Of a stretch of DNA of 64,000 nt, positions 60,501 to 64,000 are shown piece after piece. Source of the DNA: Pomphorhynchus laevis (taxonomy: Eukaryota > Acanthocephala > Palaeacanthocephala > Echinorhynchida > Pomphorhynchidae); assembly GCA_012934845.2 (NCBI GenBank), contig WNNJ02001248.1, positions 186,001 through 250,000 on the forward strand, read 5' to 3'. The notes beneath the pieces were generated by a model. That model did not search any database and was not told the DNA's origin. It saw nothing but the letters and a program-made list of their open reading frames with translations. Position 1 is the first letter of the stretch. Each line of letters opens with the position of its first letter. Made by a program: the position numbers and the translations under genes.

Positions 60501-63452
60501 TATTAATAATAAATATATACTTACAAGTTTATTAGTGAACTTACACAAATCTAGATATATGACATAAAGAAAAAATGGAATAATTAGCTTATTTTGTATT
60601 TGAGAAGATTTATGTCTGAATGACTGTAATGTACATTTAATGAATGTGCATATTTTATATTTCATTAAAGTACAGCATATTTTAGAGGCTATAAATATCC
60701 TGGTATCTCAAAAATATTCATACTAAGCTATTTTTGTATTTATGTGCAAGCAAAATGTGTCCTATAACAAGGCTATAATAGTTTTTTATAGATTATTTAT
60801 TATATAGTATCTCTATAATGAATGATTTGTTTTTATTAGCTTTACAACATATGAATTAGTTCTGATATAAAAAATGATATGATACAAATATACATGTTCA
60901 AGTATATTGACGATGTTGTTTACAAATATAAATCCATTTATTACATTCTAACAAACTAGGTAATTTAACCAAGCACTCATTTTATCAGGAGTTATAAATG
61001 CCTGGGTATATTTAGGAGGGAATCGATCTAAACATAGAGATTTAGATCAATTCAGTTAGCATAATAATTTATAAAAATTATTTATATATAATATTAAATA
61101 TATTATATTAAATATAACCCAATGAGCAACGAAGCTTTAAATATTACTAAAATATGTGGTGGTGTCCTTCTAAAAATCCATTTAAATAATTTATTAGCTA
61201 GCACAATAAAGTTTGATATTTTACGGATAAAACTAAACAAAATATAATTAAATATGTAAATCGTTTGCAAGAATAAATTTAAACCGCTAATCAAAAAGCA
61301 TTTATAAACACACAGTGAATATAATAAATAATAAATTATATATAGTAATTAGGCATAGCCCTCAGGCAGAATATTCTTGACCGAATATGTCCTCAGATCA
61401 ATTAATTCGGACAAAGGTTAAAGTACAATTTAAATTTTAGAGCAGTCAAACAAATATTTTTAAAATGAAAATGAATTAAACGTGATGCTGTCATAATTCA
61501 TTAATATTTAAAGCAAATACAATTTAAAAAGCTGGTAAAATACCCATAGATACTAATGATGATGTATCATCGTGCATCGTAATCAATATATTAATAATTA
61601 AACATTGAACCAATTTTGTTCAATGTTCATATTTATGCTATTAATAGATACATACATCATTTGGTATAGTTGTCATCATATGTAATATTAGGTAAAACAA
61701 ACTTACAACTAATTTCAATGTAACTAGTTATGTGATTATTATGCATTTTCCTCAATGAAATATTTAATTAGCAGAAAATTATTTAAACGTAAATAGATCA
61801 ATTTGCATATTACAATTCTTATCAAATCACTATTGTTTCTATTACTACATGTACACTTATTTGCGGACGATGATTTATATTATTTTAGGGAACCCGCTTT
61901 AAAGTAAAAAGCACGGGAGTTATCTGATTTTCAAAAAAGCTTTTGCACTCCCAATCAAAATACTGCAAATGTTTAAATTGCTTTTAAAAACAATTTAAAT
62001 ATTTTAAATATTTAGATAAAGATCGCAATAGGCCCTCTTTTAAATTAAATAAATTCCGCGTCCTAATAATTACTTTATCGCGGCTTCATTTAAATAAAAT
62101 AAACCACTTCCATTGGTAAAACAATCTTTATCAGCATAAATAAAAAATGTTTTCTGAGAACAAACAAAGATTGTTTATAATCCGATTGTTTAAACAATCT
62201 TTCTTGAAAGATAATCAAAGAACACAAAAATTATGGATAATGCGATTGTTTAAACAATCGTACTCGAACATTTGTTAGCAATATAATCCCACTAATTATT
62301 GACACATGAATAATAAACAAGAGAAGGATAGCATAATTAGCAACTCAATTCGTCGAATAAATGTTTACCCAAAACACTTTAATCTCAATTCTAAAATTGT
62401 AAACACAGGAATAGTAAAAACAAAAGTACTTTAATAATGTAATTGTGAACTAATCACTTTTCCATTACAATTTCACAATTGATTAATTGTTCACATACAT
62501 TTTCATATACTTATAATAAATAAAAATGTTGCTCAGTAATATTTACATTTGTCTATAATATTAGACAACTTCGTCTATAATATTATATTAAAACTTTTGT
62601 AATTCTAAAATTGTTCACTCATGATTTTTAAATAGAAATGTAAATAAATGAAAAGGTTTTGTACGTTTATCATTTGAGTTACAATGCCGTTATATCAATA
62701 CGCATTCTAAAATATTTACAAAAATAATACACGTATGAGGAGAATAGTGAAGAAAATAACTGGTGTGATTATGAGGTAAACTCATGAGAAAGAACATATA
62801 ATTTTTTGAGCGAAAACTTTGTGTAACTGCCTCATTTAAATTCAAATTCAAGTCATTTATCAATTAAAAACTCTGATTTTACGTGTAGATATCATTAGTA
62901 TCCGACGATCGCCCGAAGTTGAAAAAGGGAAAGAGTTACATCATTCAGATGTCTGGGCTTTTTGCCGAGCAACCATCTGGATATATCTGTAATGTAGATC
63001 AATCAAGCTTAGAAGATTCTATTGTAAAGACTGTGAAAAAAGGTTTTCCAGTTTGGATATCAGTTGATTTTAATCGCTTCCGATCGTTCTCGCAGTCAGT
63101 ACTAGACATTGATGTCCATAACTATAAACTTTTGAACGGTCTTAAGTATCCATTCATGAATAAAACATTAAGGAGTTCGTTTAGGAGTAGCATAGCGAAC
63201 CATGCCGTACTGATCACAGATGTCGCTGTAGACTCAGATGATCGTCCGAATTATTACAGAGTTGAAAATTCACATGGCGTTTTGGGTGCTGGCAAAGGCT
63301 TCCTGTGGATGAGCAGAGACTGGTTTAGAGAATTCGGAACGGAAGCTGTTGTTTTAAAGTCCACATTATCAAAAAACGCGAGTTCATGTCTTGACGATCC
63401 CGGAATGCTTCTACCTATATGGGATTGTTTGGGAGCCGTGATTCGGCGGTAG
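42963..63452 (+). CDS. BLMH: Bleomycin hydrolase (C1 papain-like aminopeptidase), C-terminal 346 residues in five exons
   Basis: Exons 42963-43074, 45562-45680, 51141-51230, 60120-60275 and 62889-63452 (TAG), GT-AG introns, phases consistent. Translated pieces match the human enzyme in order: VERFNMYFTSIL, GTWPMALNILNKYGIVPKS, then IPPGNFTWTHLDKEKN, ISLVSDDRPK, NHAVLITDV (catalytic His), RVENSHGVLG (catalytic Asn), GFLWMSRDWF, and the C-terminal PIWDCLGAV. The 51141-51230 exon is placed by position and phase, with weaker similarity. The family forms a hexameric cytosolic cysteine peptidase that trims peptides and inactivates bleomycin. The first 107 or so residues, including the catalytic Cys, are not found. 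The residue after Asn-Ser is His instead of the usual Trp, and the WFGCDVG-type block is WISVDFN, both unusual. Introns are 2.5-8.9 kb and hold most of the repeats on the right side of the window. Confidence 0.9.
43720..44030 (-). repeat. PLE 3'-end repeat, orientation B (BLMH intron)
   Basis: Runs from TTTTTATGAATTGACTAATA through GGATTAGAGGTCATCAGG and a partly duplicated CTATC.TATCAGGTTTC block, then CATAGCAGCGGGGCCAAATA, GATGTATTTCCTCTGATA and TTATTCTAATACAAAGTATA to CCATCCATAAAAATTT. Antisense to BLMH. Confidence 0.75.
44031..45561. other. BLMH intron DNA, AT-rich
   Basis: From 44200 to 44480 there is a run of ATTA/TAAT-rich low-complexity DNA. Near 44580-44630 ATGGATGGGGAAATCATC and CCCCATGATGATG form a small inverted repeat. 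No coding signal. Confidence 0.4.
45840..46400. repeat. Fold-back repeat with three related ends (PLE terminal-type)
   Basis: 46189-46275 and 46285-46382 are inverted copies (TTAACTTGATTGCATCTGTG, GCTGAAATTCTTCTGG, CACGACATTATCCTC) separated by about 10 bp. A third, partial copy of the inner part is at 45846-45900 (TTATCCTCACAGTATTATTG). Between them on the minus strand is GGTCGAAACGTG preceded by CTGATCAGCACC, reminiscent of the degenerate hammerhead ends of PLEs. I infer a PLE long-terminal-type repeat with a folded-back copy. Confidence 0.5.
46401..47659. other. BLMH intron DNA, no feature recognised
   Basis: AT-rich, no coding frame, no match to the window's repeats that I could see. Confidence 0.35.
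47660..49985 (-). mobile_element. I/Jockey/R1-like LINE, ORF1 and endonuclease, RT missing
   Basis: Minus strand, 5' to 3': ORF1 from 49981 (LKIINLPPHLEQKDIDDLQV) to about 49055 with gag-like zinc knuckles (HCNLCHGWGHWASMC, CGYC, RCVNCSGPHPSWSRRC). Then ORF2 with an APE endonuclease (LANIYIRPGE, YDLILGDFNDRTGRW, SILDILLLH) at 48700-47975, followed by WSSAKAGLDRLKRILKKARW and the segment shared with 7076-7372. The RT is absent: the element stops at 47660, so it is 3' truncated or cut. A C-homopolymer (47748-47762) and several breaks are present. Antisense in the BLMH intron. Confidence 0.75.
48959..49327 (-). repeat. Diverged tandem duplication in LINE ORF1
   Basis: Two copies of about 180 bp, 48959-49134 and 49150-49327 (ATTGCTGGAGA.ATC.TTGG, GTTGCTGTATTTGT, CTGGTTTCAGCATA.CTAG). 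They are clearly related but several percent diverged, so the duplication is old or pre-dates insertion. The unit encodes the stretch after the zinc knuckles (AETSGRMSDTDIIRLFDAQ). Confidence 0.75.
50100..51140. other. BLMH intron DNA, no feature recognised
   Basis: AT-rich; no coding or repeat signal apart from the BLMH exon that follows. Confidence 0.35.
51598..53131. repeat. 393-bp satellite, 3.7 copies, between two (AT)n runs
   Basis: Copies start at 51646, 52039, 52431 and 52824 with TTGTTATTGCGAAAAATCGC; the last stops at 53083. Copies differ by only a few bases, so amplification is recent. An (AT)n run lies immediately on each side (51598-51645 and 53084-53131), and the last copy is cut mid-unit by it. 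Each unit contains a hairpin with arms CCTAACCAC and GTGGTTAGG, and on the minus strand TTATCACAAAAGCAGTC followed by GAAACG, a form resembling the PLE 3' hammerhead-like motif. Lies in the BLMH intron 51231-60119. Confidence 0.9.
53444..53502 (-). ncRNA. Hammerhead ribozyme, intact core (copy 1)
   Basis: Minus strand: CUGAUGA (53493 to 53487), helix II GCUC-CGUUA-GAGC, GAAA (53473 to 53470), then the self-complementary helix III ACGCGU and A as the residue before the cleavage site (between 53464 and 53463). Core residues are all canonical. Helix III of 2-3 bp that is self-complementary is the mark of minimal type I hammerheads, which are active as dimers. Helix I has mismatches (CACGAUA with UACUGUUG), so this copy may be weak. 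Confidence 0.75.
53991..54037 (+). ncRNA. Hammerhead ribozyme, decayed core (copy 2)
   Basis: Plus strand: helix I CACGGUA (53991-53997), CUGAUGA (53998-54004), helix II GCUU-UGUUA-GAGC, then AAAA instead of GAAA (54018-54021), ACGCGU, A, and the other side of helix I UACCG and GUG (54028-54037). Helix I pairs well here, which shows how copy 1 should fold. The loss of the G of GAAA is expected to abolish cleavage. Confidence 0.7.
54179..54460. repeat. (AT)n run and inverted repeat with GAAACG motifs
   Basis: (AT)n at 54179-54236. Then an inverted repeat: arms about 54238-54326 and 54360-54455 (AAAGTAAACCAGTCTTAACG, TTTATCAAATTGTATG and complements). In each arm, reading outward, TTTGATAAA is followed by a stem GCT...AGC and GAAACGTC (plus strand 54383-54409; minus strand mirror), a degenerate hammerhead layout. 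Probably two inverted PLE ends. Confidence 0.65.
54461..54800. repeat. (AT)n and further PLE-end motifs
   Basis: (AT)n at about 54509-54549. At 54619-54640 the plus strand reads TTGATGA, A, a stem GAC-AATA-GTC, GAAA and CGTT: a near-hammerhead. At about 54777-54800 the minus strand reads TTGATCAACTGCCGAAATATC, one base block away from the UAUC-type units at 2983-3386. I infer remnants of two different PLE 3' ends. Confidence 0.45.
54950..57000 (-). mobile_element. Internally deleted PLE with N-terminal GIY-YIG
   Basis: Minus strand from about 57000: CKVC, then VIYLIQCKCGLQYIGKTSN (GIY-YIG start, with Cys pairs), a break, RFRQHIYNIQHNSQTIFHK, HDIKNCKLFILEHIIEENIS, IKTLNSMYPLGLNDVVQGIG (a typical end of this domain), then a basic linker (KRKPRSHSDKMNRKNRVKNI), DNYIITIIDKASNNFVFICK (PLE RT N-terminal motif), and KLHKNPIKPRFMCSTFKC. 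The RT then stops and the 3'-end repeat (orientation B, 55220-54950) follows. So the copy has 5' and 3' parts with the RT core deleted. A nuclease placed before the RT is the permuted order described for Naiad/Chlamys PLEs; the identification with that group is inference. Confidence 0.7.
57001..58680 (+). mobile_element. CR1/L2-like LINE, 5' truncated, RT intact
   Basis: The RT frame is open from the truncation through 58478: TYILKLLSDTISPYL, SYRPISNLPTISKLFERLIL, FPPFQSAYRPQHSTMTA, AISLDLSSAFDVVDHTILL (motif A), CGVPQGSVLGPLLFTLLLGD (motif B), IQYADDIVIYAS (motif C, YADD), SLFMPRLEYCLGLL and FTIAAPRLWNKLP, the usual C-terminal signature of this clade. One frameshift near 58470 separates the last residues (FKLFKTSL). 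The 3' UTR ends with AATAAATTCTATTCTATT, a short-repeat tail as in CR1/L2 elements. The endonuclease is lost. It starts where the PLE above ends, so it probably inserted into it. Less decayed than other LINEs here. Confidence 0.85.
58681..60119. other. BLMH intron DNA with an AT-rich palindrome
   Basis: No gene seen. At 59213-59271 a palindrome of about 59 bp (AATATTACATTGTGTTAATA ... and its inverse, short spacer CTT) could form a cruciform. The rest is unremarkable AT-rich DNA. Confidence 0.45.
60276..62888. other. Last BLMH intron, AT-rich, with repeated palindromes
   Basis: No exon or retroelement recognised. Near 61080-61330 there are faint similarities to the PLE C-terminal region on the minus strand (CACAATAAAGTTTG, ATTTGCGATTC) too weak to call. 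At 62184-62201 and 62242-62259 the palindrome GATTGTTTAAACAATC occurs twice, and AAACAATCTTT (62122) pairs with AAAGATTGTTT (62163). Confidence 0.4.
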
Positions 63453-63600
63453 GCAACTGTGTCAGCTGCTGTTAAGACGCCTAATCTGATCTTTTGATGC
63501 ACAGGTTTGACATGTGTATGTATATACAATTTCTTTTTATTATTTTTTTTGAATAGCATTATGTTGACGAATGAAACTTTTATTGTTTTTTACGTTTTTC

Positions 63601-63606
63601 AATAAA
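63601..63606 (+). terminator. Polyadenylation signal of BLMH
   Basis: AATAAA 149 bp after the BLMH stop codon, followed by T/G-containing sequence. No nearer AATAAA was seen. Confidence 0.55.
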
Positions 63607-64000
63607 ATTGTTTATAGCCTTCTTCACTTACGATGCACCTCTCTTTAAATTTAGAAAAGGTAGTATTTTTTTGTTGGTTTATAGACAGCTAAAATAAGAG
63701 GTAACATCACCACTTTAATTATAATCAAAACTAACCGACTAAAAAATCCAACAAATCGAACACTTTCACTACTAAAATATCTACAAATATTAAATTAGTT
63801 TGATATCTACAAATATTTTAAATGGATATTATTATATTAAATTAGTTTGAAATGACAAGAACACATGTTTTTAAAACGAAATTTGGAAATGCATCAGGTA
63901 TAATTAATGTGAAGGCTTATAAAATTAAAGTTCAAAAATTAAATTTGAAATTCGAAATTTTTAATTTTGAAGATTTGTAAATTTTAACTTGCTTATTCTG
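63607..64000. other. AT-rich intergenic DNA
   Basis: Downstream of BLMH. A duplicated phrase (CTACAAATATTAAATTAGTTTG / ATATTAAATTAGTTTGAAAT) near 63780-63855. No gene seen. Confidence 0.35.

Overview
The window is AT-rich animal nuclear DNA. Two conserved animal genes with canonical GT-AG introns fix this: a nine-exon zinc finger protein 330 / NOA36 gene (2518-16898, +) and the last five recognisable exons of a bleomycin hydrolase gene (42963-63452, +). I cannot place the species. The mixture of 45-57 nt micro-introns with 2.5-9 kb introns packed with retroelements suggests an invertebrate whose once compact genes were inflated by transposition. Retroelements dominate: at least three kinds of Penelope-like element (PLE), an RTE-clade LINE, an R2-like LINE with a restriction-enzyme-like endonuclease, a CR1/L2-like LINE, an I/Jockey/R1-like LINE and one fossil Ty3/gypsy element.

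Layout. 0.5-2.0 kb: PLE 3'-end repeat and R2-like LINE relic. 2.5-16.9 kb: ZNF330; intron 1 holds an array of hammerhead-like repeats and a PLE fragment, intron 2 a PLE interrupted by a 1.5 kb array of 22-bp repeats, intron 5 an R2-like LINE relic and an RTE LINE nested inside a PLE-end repeat. 18.0-19.0 kb: unrecognised single-exon gene. 19.7-20.9 kb: cluster of PLE-end repeats. 21.6-21.9 kb (-): last exon of a membrane protein gene. 22.0-25.7 kb: R2-like LINE joined to an AT-rich coding region of unknown nature. 26-29 kb: PLE-end repeats, a second hammerhead-like array and PLE fragments. 29.6-32.6 kb: a 3 kb palindrome of two PLE copies. 33.7-37.3 kb: gypsy fossil and a tiny RTE deletion derivative. 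38.6-44 kb: mostly AT-rich DNA and PLE-end repeats. 43-63.5 kb: bleomycin hydrolase, whose introns hold a fold-back repeat, an I/Jockey-like LINE, a 393-bp satellite, a hammerhead-bearing inverted repeat, an internally deleted PLE and a CR1/L2-like LINE.

The most interesting layer is RNA structure in the repeats. Hammerhead ribozyme cores or close relatives occur as two tandem arrays (minus strand, near 3.0-3.4 and 26.7-27.0 kb), as a pair in an inverted repeat (53.4-54.0 kb), and as degenerate forms at the 3' ends of several PLE families. The most abundant short repeat in the window is the 3' end of a PLE that has its GIY-YIG domain at the N-terminus; it carries a conserved hairpin plus pseudoknot of unknown function. 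Everything here was read by eye; no alignment, folding or database search was run.
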